This document shows positions 32,443-41,438 of a stretch of DNA of 64,000 bases, piece by piece. The stretch comes from Chryseobacterium gwangjuense (GTDB lineage Bacteria > Bacteroidota > Bacteroidia > Flavobacteriales > Weeksellaceae). Location: contig NZ_JAJTNP010000004.1 of the NCBI RefSeq assembly GCF_021311115.1, positions 1-64,000 on the forward strand. The letters are read 5' to 3'. Position numbers and translations under genes: made by a program. Under the pieces are notes generated by a model. That model made no database searches and was not told the DNA's origin. It worked only from the letters and a program-made list of their open reading frames with translations. Position 1 is the stretch's first letter, and every line of letters begins with the position of its first letter.

Positions 32443-34911
32443 TTATGAAAATTTACGATTATAGGTTTTTAATTCCATATAAGGGATATCTCTAAAATTA
32501 TTTGTTAGTGCAAACTCTTCAAGGCCAGATTTTTTTGAAGTTGTAAATCCACTCCATACTTGAAGAATTAAATCTTCCACAAATTTTTCTGAGGTATTAA
32601 TTTTATTATTATCTGCGGATTTTAACAAATCACCAAAGCTAAGAGGTCTCACAAGAAATATAAATCCATCATAATTATAACCATTTCCTATACCTTGCAT
32701 AAGTGTGTAAATCTTAATTTCATTAATATTTTTAATATAGTTTTTAAATTGCTCAACTGTAAAACCATAAACATTTTTATTATTTAATATTAAACCAAAA
32801 ATTTGCTGATCTTCATCAATAATACCTAATGTAAATTTTAAGCCGTCAATTTTATTTGTAAAATCATATAAATCTTTATGTGAATTTATATATTCTAATA
32901 TCCTTACACCCCATTCATAAAATGATGTAAATGGAATGTTAGATTTGAATTTTGTTCTATTTAAATTACTAATTTCATCAACCTTAACATAGCCTATTAA
33001 ATCATTTGAAAAAGTACTTACCCGCACACCATTTGAAATCACAACTCCCGTTTCATGTGGAGAAATCTGAGAAATATTGGGTAAAACGCCCAATTGTCCT
33101 ATAATAATTCCATCTACTTTGATCGGTAGTAAATATAAAGGTAAACTTTTTATTACCGAAATTATTTTTTGAGTTTCATTATTCTTTTCTACGCTTAATT
33201 CTGAAATAATTTCTCCGTAAGAATAGTTTCTAGAATCATCAATATAGTTTTTATAAACTACAAGATTATTATATTCATTTATTTTAATATCAAAATCTAC
33301 AGAAGGAATTAAAAATTTAATGAAATCTAACAGATTATTATTTTTCAAATTTAATGTCCCAATAAAGCCTTCTTTGCTATAGGGATTATCTTTCAATTTT
33401 ATTTTTATAATGGTTCCATAATCATTCTTGACATCATTAATATCATATTCACTAAGGATTGGATTGTCATATAATCCATTTTCAAATGTAAGCTTATGTC
33501 TTTTTGTTAATACTTCTCCGTATTTTACAGAATCTACCTCTATAAAATCACCGAGCATAAAAACTGAAAAAAAACCAATACCAAATTTACCAATAGATTT
33601 AAATTTTAATCTAGCAACTCCAACATATTCATCGTAAAAATCATAAGAATTCCAATAAGAATTCCCAAAATCAAGGAGTTGGTTAACCATTATATTTCTC
33701 GACATTCCTATGCCATTGTCTTTAATAATTAGAAAATGGTCATTATCATTTTGTTCAAGAGAAACCTCTACTAAGCCATGAAAATTTTCATCTTTCAATT
33801 TTCTAATATTAATAGCATCAATGGAATTTTGGAGAATTTCTCGAAATGCAAAATGAATTGATCCATATAAATTTTTACCTCCAACATTTGCAGCTAATAG
33901 TTTAGGATTAGTAACTTTAACTTTTGAATCAAGAGATTTCCAACCAGAGGTTCTAATATTACTTTCTCCTAATCTGAGAGTGTTTTCAATGTTTTTTACT
34001 CCTTTAACTAAAAATCCATTCTTATTAGATTCTGTAAAAAAGGTATCCGCTTTTCTCAATTCGGAATCAAGTACTTTCAGAGCTTCATAACACAGCCACC
34101 AAGCTTTTTTTTCATTAATTTCAAATTTTGAATTTGAATTATAAATTAAAAAACCATTTTCAACAGTAGGAAATCCAATTTTTTTTTGAAATGTCCAATG
34201 TTCTTTTGATATACCTTTGATATCTTCTTGAATTTGTTTTTTTGTTAGAGGAGTTCTTAAATTATCTATATGTGCAGCATCACTAACTCTTAAGATAAAC
34301 GCTAGTTTTTTACAATCAACTTTTAAATCAACAAATCTGGGGTTGACATATGTATTTAACTCATTTTCTATATATGAAATATCACAGCTATGGCTTTTAG
34401 AGATTTTGCCGATAATTTCTGAAAATTCATCTCTAAGTTCTTCGTCTTCAATAACCATTTTACCAGAACTAAGTAGTGTTTGCGGAATCTTTAAAGCAAA
34501 TTCTCCATGCAATTTTCTAACACAATAAAATAAGGCTTCAAATTCTAAATCTTCAAGATCTGGATTTAGAGCAATAAAATCTTTAAATATTTCAGTTTCA
34601 ATAATTTCATTTTTATTATTTAATATAGAAAAACACATACCTGCATCATGTATTAAAAAGCATATATGTAATACATAGGCTTCCAGTGGATTTAGATAAT
34701 TGTCATTGCCAATAATTATTTGTGCATAATTCCATAATGCTATTGAATGAGCTAATGAATGATCTGTTAAATTTGGAAAATCTTCTCGTATTTTTTCTAG
34801 ATTATCGCAAAGATTAAGTTCTGACTTCTTAATTTCTAAAAGAAGCTTATCGATTAATTCTGGATAATTGTAAACTGAGCTATCAAAGGATTTTGCTAAA
34901 AGTTGATTCAT
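32443..34911 (-). CDS. HD-phosphohydrolase/Hsp90-type ATPase fusion protein
   Basis: An 822-residue cytoplasmic protein with two recognisable parts. Residues 45-215 form an HD-type metal phosphohydrolase region: H51 in LTDHSLAHS, H88-D89 in CFLIHDAGM, H135 in RKLHGEFA and D211 in ILRVSDAAHID. Residues 335-500 carry the GHKL ATPase motifs in their Hsp90 form: FREILQNSIDAI (E358, N362, D365), IIKDNGIGM (D398) and SIGKFGIGFFSVFMLGDFIEV (439-459). The last 320 residues are unassigned. It is a single gene bounded by the alaS terminator and the hairpin at 32219-32253, and seems more AT-rich than its neighbours. A role in defence or stress signalling is possible but unproven; I know no named system with exactly this architecture. 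Confidence 0.8.
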   Translation of the reverse strand: MNQLLAKSFDSSVYNYPELIDKLLLEIKKSELNLCDNLEKIREDFPNLTDHSLAHSIALWNYAQIIIGNDNYLNPLEAYVLHICFLIHDAGMCFSILNNKNEIIETEIFKDFIALNPDLEDLEFEALFYCVRKLHGEFALKIPQTLLSSGKMVIEDEELRDEFSEIIGKISKSHSCDISYIENELNTYVNPRFVDLKVDCKKLAFILRVSDAAHIDNLRTPLTKKQIQEDIKGISKEHWTFQKKIGFPTVENGFLIYNSNSKFEINEKKAWWLCYEALKVLDSELRKADTFFTESNKNGFLVKGVKNIENTLRLGESNIRTSGWKSLDSKVKVTNPKLLAANVGGKNLYGSIHFAFREILQNSIDAINIRKLKDENFHGLVEVSLEQNDNDHFLIIKDNGIGMSRNIMVNQLLDFGNSYWNSYDFYDEYVGVARLKFKSIGKFGIGFFSVFMLGDFIEVDSVKYGEVLTKRHKLTFENGLYDNPILSEYDINDVKNDYGTIIKIKLKDNPYSKEGFIGTLNLKNNNLLDFIKFLIPSVDFDIKINEYNNLVVYKNYIDDSRNYSYGEIISELSVEKNNETQKIISVIKSLPLYLLPIKVDGIIIGQLGVLPNISQISPHETGVVISNGVRVSTFSNDLIGYVKVDEISNLNRTKFKSNIPFTSFYEWGVRILEYINSHKDLYDFTNKIDGLKFTLGIIDEDQQIFGLILNNKNVYGFTVEQFKNYIKNINEIKIYTLMQGIGNGYNYDGFIFLVRPLSFGDLLKSADNNKINTSEKFVEDLILQVWSGFTTSKKSGLEEFALTNNFRDIPYMELKTYNRKFS

Positions 34912-35115
34912 TTAGAATTATTTATATGACAAATATAAAAATATAAAAAGTTCTCCACTACTGCATAACTAGATCATTTGTTTCTCAATATAACAAAACT
35001 TACCCTCTTGAGGTCTTCCCAATAAAAAATTAAGATCTCAATTCTTTAGCTTTTAATATTCACTTTGTGGCTCGTCAAATAAATTGCAGGAAATTTATCA
35101 GCTAGCTTTCAATAT

Positions 35116-35161
35116 AAAATACAAAAATCCCTTTCAGTTCTGAAAGAGATTTTTGTATTTT
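35116..35161 (-). terminator. Terminator of alaS
   Basis: A 22-bp stem with one C-A mismatch (35116-35137 with 35140-35161) and a minimal loop. On the minus strand its 3' arm is rich in T. It begins 26 bases after the alaS stop codon. Confidence 0.88.
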
Positions 35162-35187
35162 GGATGAAAATCCTTTGTAAGAATTAA

Positions 35188-37791
35188 TTAAATATTCAAA
35201 GCTTTCAGATAAGCATTTTCCAGCCCATCAAGATTTTTTCCTCCTGCAGTTGCGAAACCTGGGTTTCCGCCGCCGCCGCCTTGGATTTCTTTAGCTAAAT
35301 CTTTTACAATTGCTCCAGCCTGGTAGTTTGCAGCCAGATCATCAGAAACTCCAACAGTAATCATTGGTTTTCCGTCTGCATCGGAAAGGATAATGGTTAC
35401 AGAAGTATGAATTTCTTTCTTCAGCTGGAATACGATGTCTTTCACAGAACCAGCATCAAGAGAGGTTTTCTTTACTAAAAGCTGTTTGTCGCCTTTTTGT
35501 TCGTAAGCATTTTTCCAGTCTCCGATTTCTCCTTTAGCTTTTTCTTTTTTCAGCGCATCAACCTCAGATTTCAATGAAGCATTTTCTTCGATTAATTTTT
35601 CGATAGAACGTACAACATCTTTAGATTTTAATAGCTGAGAAAGTTCAGTAATCTGTTTTTCTAAACCTTTGAAGTATTCCTCAGATTTATCTCCGGAAAT
35701 TGCCTCAATTCTTCTGATTCCTGCCGCAGCAGAACTTTCGGAATTGATTTTAAAGTGACCGATCTCGGTCGTATTTTTCACGTGAGTTCCACCACAAAGT
35801 TCTTTTGAGCTTCCGAATTGGATCATTCTCACATTGTCTCCATATTTTTCACCGAACAAAGCCATTGCTCCTCTGTCCAAAGCTTCTTTAATCGGAATAT
35901 TTCTGAATTCCTGTAAAGCAATACTTTCTCTGATTTTTGCATTTATTTTTTCTTCAACCAAAGCCAGTTCCTCTTCCGTCATCTTGTTGAAATGAGAGAA
36001 GTCGAAACGAAGATAATCAGGACCAACGTAAGAACCTTTTTGTTCAACGTGAGTTCCTAAAACATCTCTTAAAGCTTCGTGTAAAAGGTGAGTCACAGAG
36101 TGGTTGGCCTGAGAGTTTTTTCTGTCACTGGCATTTACTTTAGCATAGAAAAGGGCACCTGCATCTTTCGGAAGTCCGTTGATTAATGAAATAATCAATC
36201 CATTTTCCTTTTTAGTTTCCAATACTTCAAAACTTTCAGCAGCATTTTCAAGAACACCTTTATCACCAACCTGTCCACCTCCTTCTGGATAGAAAGGAGT
36301 GTTGCTTAACACAACCTGATAAAATTCTCCGTCTTTATTTTCTACTTTTCTGTATTTGGTAATGTAAGTTTCAGCTTCTATCTGATCGTAACCCACAAAA
36401 TTTACGTCTTTATCTTCTAAAACTACCCAGTCATAGACTTTTTGAGCAGAATCAGCTTTTGAACGCTGTTTTTGTTCATTTAACGCAACTTCAAATCCTT
36501 TTTCATCGATCGTTAATCCTTTTTCCTCTGCAATAATTCTTGTTAAATCATCAGGGAAACCGTAAGTATCGTATAATTCAAATACTTCTTCCGTTGGCAA
36601 CACTTTTTTACCTTCAGAAATAGTCTGCTGAATTAATTTATCAACTCGGATTAATCCTGTTTCAATTGTTCTTAAGAAAGATTCTTCTTCGCTTTTGATT
36701 ACTTCTGTTACTAAAACGCCTTGTTTTTCTAATTCAGGGAAGAATGCTCCCATTTGCTCCTGTAAAACAGCAACCAATTTGTAAAGGAAAGGCTCTTTTC
36801 TGTCTAAGAATCTGTAAGAATAAGAAATTCCTCTTCTTAAAATTCTTCTGATCACATATCCTGCTCCTCCGTTTGAAGGCAATTGTCCGTCTGCAATCGC
36901 AAAAGAAACCGCTCTGATGTGATCTACCACAACACGGATCGCAATATCTTTTTCGTCTTCTAAAACTCCGGTGTATTTTTTACCTGAAAGTTCTTCAACT
37001 TTAGCAATCAAGGGTGTGAAAACATCGGTGTCGTAGTTTGAAGATTTTCCCTGAAGCGCCATACAAAGACGTTCGAATCCCATCCCGGTATCAATATGTT
37101 TTGCAGGAAGATTTTCTAAGCTTCCGTCTGCTTTACGGTTGTACTGCATGAAAACCAAGTTCCAGATTTCCACAACTTGAGGATGATCGTTATTCACCAA
37201 TTCAAGTCCTGAAACTTTTGCTTTTTCTTCTTCAGTTCTTAAATCAACATGGATTTCAGAACAAGGTCCACAAGGTCCGCTTGCTCCCATTTCCCAGAAG
37301 TTATCTTTTTTATTTCCGTTGATAATTCTGTCTTCGGAAATTACGGCTTTCCAATAGTCGTATGCATCCTGATCTCTTTCCAAGTTTTCAGAAGCGTCTC
37401 CTTCGAAAATCGTTACATACAGGTTTTCTTTCGGAATTCCGTAAACTTCAGTCAATAATTCCCAGGCAAAAGCAATAGCATCTTTTTTAAAATAATCACC
37501 AAAAGACCAGTTCCCCAACATCTCAAACATGGTGTGGTGATAGGTATCTCTACCTACATCATCCAAGTCGTTATGTTTTCCGGAAACTCTCAGACATTTT
37601 TGTGTATCGGCAATTCTAGAGGCTTTAGGTTCTTTGTATCCTAAAAAATAATCTTTGAACTGCGTCATTCCTGAGTTGGAAAACATAAGAGTAGGGTCGT
37701 CTTTCAGCACGATAGGAGCAGAAGGAACGATAAGGTGACCTTTACTTTGAAAATAATCTAAAAATTTTTGACGAATCTCTTGTGATGTCAT
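35188..37791 (-). CDS. alaS: Alanyl-tRNA synthetase
   Basis: An 867-residue class II synthetase of normal length. The catalytic domain has PTLMFSNSGMTQFKDYFLG, the KCLRVSGKHNDLDDVGRDTYHHTMFEMLGNWSFGDY region, and HIDTGMGFERL. The editing domain has the zinc ligands in NHSVTHLLHEAL and CGGTHV. The C-terminal C-Ala domain ends with GGGGGNPGFATAGGKN. It charges tRNA-Ala and clears mischarged Ser and Gly. The gene is transcribed alone. Confidence 0.98.
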   Translation of the reverse strand: MTSQEIRQKFLDYFQSKGHLIVPSAPIVLKDDPTLMFSNSGMTQFKDYFLGYKEPKASRIADTQKCLRVSGKHNDLDDVGRDTYHHTMFEMLGNWSFGDYFKKDAIAFAWELLTEVYGIPKENLYVTIFEGDASENLERDQDAYDYWKAVISEDRIINGNKKDNFWEMGASGPCGPCSEIHVDLRTEEEKAKVSGLELVNNDHPQVVEIWNLVFMQYNRKADGSLENLPAKHIDTGMGFERLCMALQGKSSNYDTDVFTPLIAKVEELSGKKYTGVLEDEKDIAIRVVVDHIRAVSFAIADGQLPSNGGAGYVIRRILRRGISYSYRFLDRKEPFLYKLVAVLQEQMGAFFPELEKQGVLVTEVIKSEEESFLRTIETGLIRVDKLIQQTISEGKKVLPTEEVFELYDTYGFPDDLTRIIAEEKGLTIDEKGFEVALNEQKQRSKADSAQKVYDWVVLEDKDVNFVGYDQIEAETYITKYRKVENKDGEFYQVVLSNTPFYPEGGGQVGDKGVLENAAESFEVLETKKENGLIISLINGLPKDAGALFYAKVNASDRKNSQANHSVTHLLHEALRDVLGTHVEQKGSYVGPDYLRFDFSHFNKMTEEELALVEEKINAKIRESIALQEFRNIPIKEALDRGAMALFGEKYGDNVRMIQFGSSKELCGGTHVKNTTEIGHFKINSESSAAAGIRRIEAISGDKSEEYFKGLEKQITELSQLLKSKDVVRSIEKLIEENASLKSEVDALKKEKAKGEIGDWKNAYEQKGDKQLLVKKTSLDAGSVKDIVFQLKKEIHTSVTIILSDADGKPMITVGVSDDLAANYQAGAIVKDLAKEIQGGGGGNPGFATAGGKNLDGLENAYLKALNI

Positions 37792-38135
37792 AATGATATA
37801 TTGCTTTGCTTTTTACAAATTTTTGATAAGATGCAAATTTACTATTTTTAGCTGATTTTGTGGCAAATATTTGATATTTGAAAGTAGGATATGAAATTTG
37901 ATATGTTTTTTAGGGATTAGAAAATTGCCATTGTTGATAACCACCCCGTCAAAAATTCTTTCGAATTTTCGCCACCCCTCCGGAGGAAGGGAATTTTCGG
38001 ATTGTAGATTTTTTTGCAGTTTAGCATTTAACTTTTTATATTCGTTTTAATATTAAATAAAAAACTCAAGGATTTTTTAACATAATCATCTGTGGAAAAC
38101 CAAGAAATCTGCGGGTAAATAAAATAATATTTAAT
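37792..38135. repeat. Divergent intergenic region with a CCCTCCGGAGG repeat
   Basis: The 344-base gap between alaS and the sigma-factor gene has no frame that looks coding. At 37940-38000 lies a dispersed-type repeat: CCACCCCGTC, AAAAATTCTTTCGAATTTT, then CGCCACCCCTCCGGAGGAAG and GGAATTTTCGG. CCTCCGGAGG is a perfect palindrome. Such CACCCC-TCC units are common between genes in Flavobacteriia. The sigma-factor promoter must lie within 38000-38130. Confidence 0.5.
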
Positions 38136-38690
38136 ATGACAAAAAACGAAACCATCAAAAACTGGATAGAACAATATTCCGAACCGTTGTTGAGAAGGGC
38201 AGTGCATCTGCTTTCGGATAAAGTTGAGGCAGAAGATGTTGTTCAGGAAGTATTTATTTCGGCTTTTTCGTCGTATGATTCTTTTGAAGGGAAAAGTCAA
38301 CCGTTGACTTGGCTGATGACAATTTTGAATAGAAAAGTTGCTGATTTTTATCGCAAAAAATATAAATCGGAACCATATATAAAACTAGACCATTTTTTTG
38401 ATGAAACCGGTTCGTGGAAAAATGATGATGTCCTTCATGATTGGAATGTTTCCAACAAAGAAACCGAGCTTCTCGACGATAAAGATTTTAATAAAACATT
38501 GGAAGATTGTCTTGAAGATTTACCCTCCAGATGGAAGATTCCGATGAAAATGTATTATCTTGAAGAAAAAAAAGCACCTGAAGTGAGTCAGGAATTGGAT
38601 ATTTCTACGACTAATCTTTGGAAGATTTTACAGCGAAGCCGAATGCAGTTGCGAGAGTGTCTGGAATTTAACTGGTTTGCAAAATCATAA
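38136..38690 (+). CDS. ECF-type RNA polymerase sigma factor
   Basis: A 184-residue extracytoplasmic-function sigma factor. Region 2 (about 10-80) has DKVEAEDVVQEVFISAFSSY and SQPLTWLMTILNRKVADFYRKKYK; region 4 (about 125-180) has LPSRWKIPMKMYYLEEKKAPEVSQEL and a helix-turn-helix ending LWKILQRSRMQLRECLE. A small zinc-finger protein gene follows after 12 bases and is the likely anti-sigma factor. The downstream DUF417 and msrAB genes suggest a response to oxidants. Confidence 0.92.
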   Translation: MTKNETIKNWIEQYSEPLLRRAVHLLSDKVEAEDVVQEVFISAFSSYDSFEGKSQPLTWLMTILNRKVADFYRKKYKSEPYIKLDHFFDETGSWKNDDVLHDWNVSNKETELLDDKDFNKTLEDCLEDLPSRWKIPMKMYYLEEKKAPEVSQELDISTTNLWKILQRSRMQLRECLEFNWFAKS

Positions 38691-38702
38691 GAGATTGAAA
38701 AA

Positions 38703-38975
38703 ATGTTTAAAAAACTAATACATATGATCTTTTTACCATGCAGTGAAGTTACTTTACTCATGGAAAAGCGCAATGCTGAAAACATTTCTCCAGCAGAGAA
38801 CTGGAAACTCAACCTGCATCTGAAAATCTGTAAATGGTGCAGAGCCTACAAACAAAAACTGGAAATTTTAGATGATATTTTAAAAAGGAAACTTTCTCAG
38901 GAGAGAAAGAATGAAATTAATAATTCTGAAATTCAGGACTTTAAAGAAAAAGTATTCAAAAATTTAGATATTTAA
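38703..38975 (+). CDS. Small zinc-finger anti-sigma factor candidate
   Basis: A 90-residue soluble protein with C-SEVTLLMEKRNAENIS followed by HLKICKWCRAYKQ. H-x3-C-x2-C after an N-terminal C-x-x-V-T/L-M-E segment is the pattern of zinc-binding anti-sigma (ZAS) domains. There is no membrane helix, so it would be a cytoplasmic anti-sigma, in which thiol oxidation could release the sigma factor. The inference rests on the adjacent ECF gene and the cysteine pattern. Confidence 0.75.
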   Translation: MFKKLIHMIFLPCSEVTLLMEKRNAENISPAENWKLNLHLKICKWCRAYKQKLEILDDILKRKLSQERKNEINNSEIQDFKEKVFKNLDI

Positions 38976-39012
38976 TAAAAATGGTGTCAGGATTTTGAAT
39001 TTGTTCCGACTA

Positions 39013-39020
39013 TACTTTTG
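39013..39020 (+). promoter_or_regulatory. Putative -7 element of the DUF417-msrAB operon
   Basis: TACTTTTG matches TAnnTTTG, with a TTG 15 bases upstream (38995-38997). It would start the transcript some 30 bases before the DUF417 gene. Whether this or an ECF-specific promoter is used cannot be said. Confidence 0.4.
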
Positions 39021-39054
39021 AAAATAACAAAGTATTAATTTCAAAATCATCAAA

Positions 39055-39513
39055 ATGAACGGAACTTTATTAGAAATCAACAAAGAAAACCGAACGGGCA
39101 GGATCGGATATTATATCTCGCTTTTCGGCTCTGCATTAACCTTGCTTTGGATCGGAATTTTCAAATTCACCCCCACAGAAGCAAGCGGAATAAAAAATCT
39201 GGTAGAAAACCATTTTCTCACTTTTTTCGTATATGATATCGTAAGTGTGCAAACAGTGTCAAATGCTATCGGTACGATAGAAATTATCATTGCTTTACTA
39301 TTAATATTTAGTGTGAAATTTGCATCACTCAGGAAGTATGCTGCTATCGGAATGATGGTAACTTTTCTTACAACATTGAGTTACTTATTTACCACTCCGG
39401 GAATGTGGAAAATCGTAGACGGAGTTCCGGTTACGGATTTCTTTATCTTAAAAGATCTGATGCTTTTGGGGTTTGGTTTAATGATTTTAAATGGAAAAAA
39501 TGATTACAAATAA
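39055..39513 (+). CDS. DUF417 (RclC/YkgB-like) membrane protein
   Basis: A 152-residue inner-membrane protein with about four helices: [20 protein letters not shown] with [53 protein letters not shown] and [12 protein letters not shown]. This is the DUF417 family, which includes E. coli RclC, a protein of the reactive-chlorine response. It sits 11 bases ahead of the methionine sulfoxide reductase gene, consistent with a role against oxidants. Confidence 0.88.
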   Translation: MNGTLLEINKENRTGRIGYYISLFGSALTLLWIGIFKFTPTEASGIKNLVENHFLTFFVYDIVSVQTVSNAIGTIEIIIALLLIFSVKFASLRKYAAIGMMVTFLTTLSYLFTTPGMWKIVDGVPVTDFFILKDLMLLGFGLMILNGKNDYK

Positions 39514-39523
39514 TAAGATAAAA

Positions 39524-40633
39524 ATGAAAAACATATTAATACTGCTTGGAGTAATTCTGGGGATAGCGGTTTTTGCTACAAGTTGTGGAGATGCCAAGCC
39601 AACATCCACAGAAATTAAAAAAGAAAATGAGACCAATATGGACAATAGAAATGTAAAAGAAGTTTATTTTGCAGGAGGGTGTTTTTGGGGAACAGAACAC
39701 TTTTTTCAACAAATTCGCGGAGTGGTAGGAACAGAAGTTGGATATGCCAATGGAAACAAAGTCAATCCAACGTATGAAGAAGTGGTAAGCCATACAACGG
39801 GGTTTGCAGAAACGGTAAAAGTAAAATATGATCCTGAACAGGTAGATTTAAAATTATTAATTGATCTGTATTTTAAAACAATTGATCCTACGAGTATTGA
39901 CAAACAAGGAAATGACAGAGGAGATCAGTACAGAACGGGAATTTATTCAACTGATAAAGAAACAGAAGCGATTGTAAAAGCTGAGGTTGAGAAATTAGCC
40001 AAAAATTACAGCAAACCGGTTGTGGTAGAAACGATTCCTTTGAAAAATTTCTATAAAGCGGAAGATTATCATCAGGATTATTTAGATAAAAATCCGGGAG
40101 GGTATTGTCACATCGAGCCGGGACTTTTTGAAATGGCAAGAAATGCAAATCCGCTTCCCAAAAAGCAAACAAAAGAAATGAAATATCAAAAACAAGATAA
40201 AGCTGTCTTAAAAAAAGAATTAACAGCTGAACAATATAATGTAACACAGGAAAACGGTACGGAAAGAGCTTTTCAAAATGAATATTGGGACGAAACACGC
40301 GAAGGAATTTATGTGGATATTACAACAGGAGAGCCTTTATTTATTTCAACGGATAAGTTTGAATCGGGTTGTGGATGGCCAAGTTTTTCGAAACCGATTA
40401 CTAAAAAATTAATTGACGAAAAATTAGACCGTTCTCACGGAATGACAAGAGTAGAGGTGAGAAGTAAAACAGGAGATGCGCATTTGGGACACGTTTTCAA
40501 TGATGGACCTGAAGACAAAGGCGGACTTCGTTACTGTATCAATTCTGCTTCTTTGAAGTTTATCCCGAAAGCGGAAATGAAAGAGAAAGGGTATGAAGAG
40601 TATATTTCTTTACTTGAAAAAGATAAGAAGTAA
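39524..40633 (+). CDS. msrAB: MsrA-MsrB fusion methionine sulfoxide reductase, lipoprotein
   Basis: A 369-residue fusion that repairs oxidised methionine of both stereoforms. The signal peptide ends in VFATSC with the lipidated Cys at residue 21, so it is anchored in the envelope. MsrA (about 45-205) has the active C53 in [11 protein letters not shown]; MsrB (about 225-360) has [25 protein letters not shown] and the active C338 in [13 protein letters not shown]. The C-x-x-C zinc pairs of some MsrB forms are absent. The frame is open from an ATG at 39491, but that lies inside the DUF417 gene; the ATG at 39524 gives a proper lipoprotein signal. Confidence 0.95.
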   Translation: MKNILILLGVILGIAVFATSCGDAKPTSTEIKKENETNMDNRNVKEVYFAGGCFWGTEHFFQQIRGVVGTEVGYANGNKVNPTYEEVVSHTTGFAETVKVKYDPEQVDLKLLIDLYFKTIDPTSIDKQGNDRGDQYRTGIYSTDKETEAIVKAEVEKLAKNYSKPVVVETIPLKNFYKAEDYHQDYLDKNPGGYCHIEPGLFEMARNANPLPKKQTKEMKYQKQDKAVLKKELTAEQYNVTQENGTERAFQNEYWDETREGIYVDITTGEPLFISTDKFESGCGWPSFSKPITKKLIDEKLDRSHGMTRVEVRSKTGDAHLGHVFNDGPEDKGGLRYCINSASLKFIPKAEMKEKGYEEYISLLEKDKK

Positions 40634-40659
40634 ATATATAATTAAGTGAGGTGTTTTTT

Positions 40660-40681
40660 AAGACTGTCGAAAGGCAGTCTT
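40660..40681. terminator. Bidirectional terminator between msrAB and the YkuD_2 gene
   Basis: AAGACTGTC pairs with GGCAGTCTT (one wobble) around a GAAA tetraloop. It is followed by a T-run on the plus strand and preceded by an A-run (40651-40660 read on the minus strand as T/A-rich), so it can serve both convergent genes. Confidence 0.85.
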
Positions 40682-40683
40682 TT

Positions 40684-41346
40684 TTAATTGTAAATCCACA
40701 TCAGAACCGGTTTGGATGTTTCTTGTAAGATAGGATCGATTTCTCTTAATGCATTGTTTGAAACGGTGGGGCAACCCCAACCTTCGGGTGAACCTTGAGG
40801 ATAGATCTCATTATCTTCCATTTTTTCCCAGGAGTGAAAAACGATGGCTCTTTTCAGTGCATTGTTATTGGTTTCTTCTAAGCCATGCATTAAATATTTT
40901 ACTTTGATTCCCCATTCACTTACGCCTCTTTCTCCGATTTTATATTTTCCAAGGGAAGAAAGATGGCTTCCGTCTTCATTGCTAAAACCCGGACTGTCTT
41001 TTGATTGTGCCCAGCTCCAGATATAGTTTCCGCAACCATGACCTACAAGATATTTTTTTGTGATTTTCTTTTCATTAAAATCATAAATGAAAAAACGGTT
41101 TACGCCTGAATGTAAACTCATATCGATCAAAATACAAAAATCGGTATTGAACTTTTTCTGTTTACAAAATGATAAGGCTTCTTCAGCTTTTTTGTTGGTT
41201 TTCTGAATGTTTAAAGAAGGTTTTTCCTCATTTGAAGATGTGAAAAATTTAAAAGTATTTTTCTTTTGATCAGAACAGGATAAGCACAGAAAAGCTAATG
41301 TTAAAAAACAGACTTTTATAATTTTGGAAGCAGAAAGCTGAATCAT
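40684..41346 (-). CDS. YkuD_2-type murein L,D-transpeptidase-like lipoprotein
   Basis: A 220-residue lipoprotein (FLCLSC, lipidated C24). The body follows the murein L,D-transpeptidase catalytic-domain family PF13645: DFCILIDMSLHSGVNRFFIYD, YLVGHGCGN, FSNEDGSHLSSLGKYKIG, LMHGLEETNNNALKRAIVFHS and the active-site motif SPEGWGCPTVSNNAL with C192. It may form or cut 3-3 crosslinks in peptidoglycan, but the biochemical role of this subfamily is not settled. Confidence 0.88.
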   Translation of the reverse strand: MIQLSASKIIKVCFLTLAFLCLSCSDQKKNTFKFFTSSNEEKPSLNIQKTNKKAEEALSFCKQKKFNTDFCILIDMSLHSGVNRFFIYDFNEKKITKKYLVGHGCGNYIWSWAQSKDSPGFSNEDGSHLSSLGKYKIGERGVSEWGIKVKYLMHGLEETNNNALKRAIVFHSWEKMEDNEIYPQGSPEGWGCPTVSNNALREIDPILQETSKPVLMWIYN

Positions 41347-41381
41347 TTGTTTTTCTTAATTGTAAGTTTAAATATAAAATA

Positions 41382-41410
41382 AAAAGTGGCTCAAAAATAG
41401 AACCACTTTT
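41382..41410 (-). terminator. Terminator of the ABC transporter operon
   Basis: AAAAGTGG (41382-41389) pairs with CCACTTTT (41403-41410), with two further pairs inside the loop. It lies about 30 bases after the permease stop on the minus strand, and the T-rich 3' side follows. Confidence 0.7.
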
Positions 41411-41438
41411 AAATATTTTAAAGTATTGATTTGGAGAA

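Noticed and set aside
40844..41026. Short plus-strand frames opposite known genes, such as this one
   Set aside because: They are antisense to well-supported genes and have no recognisable protein features.
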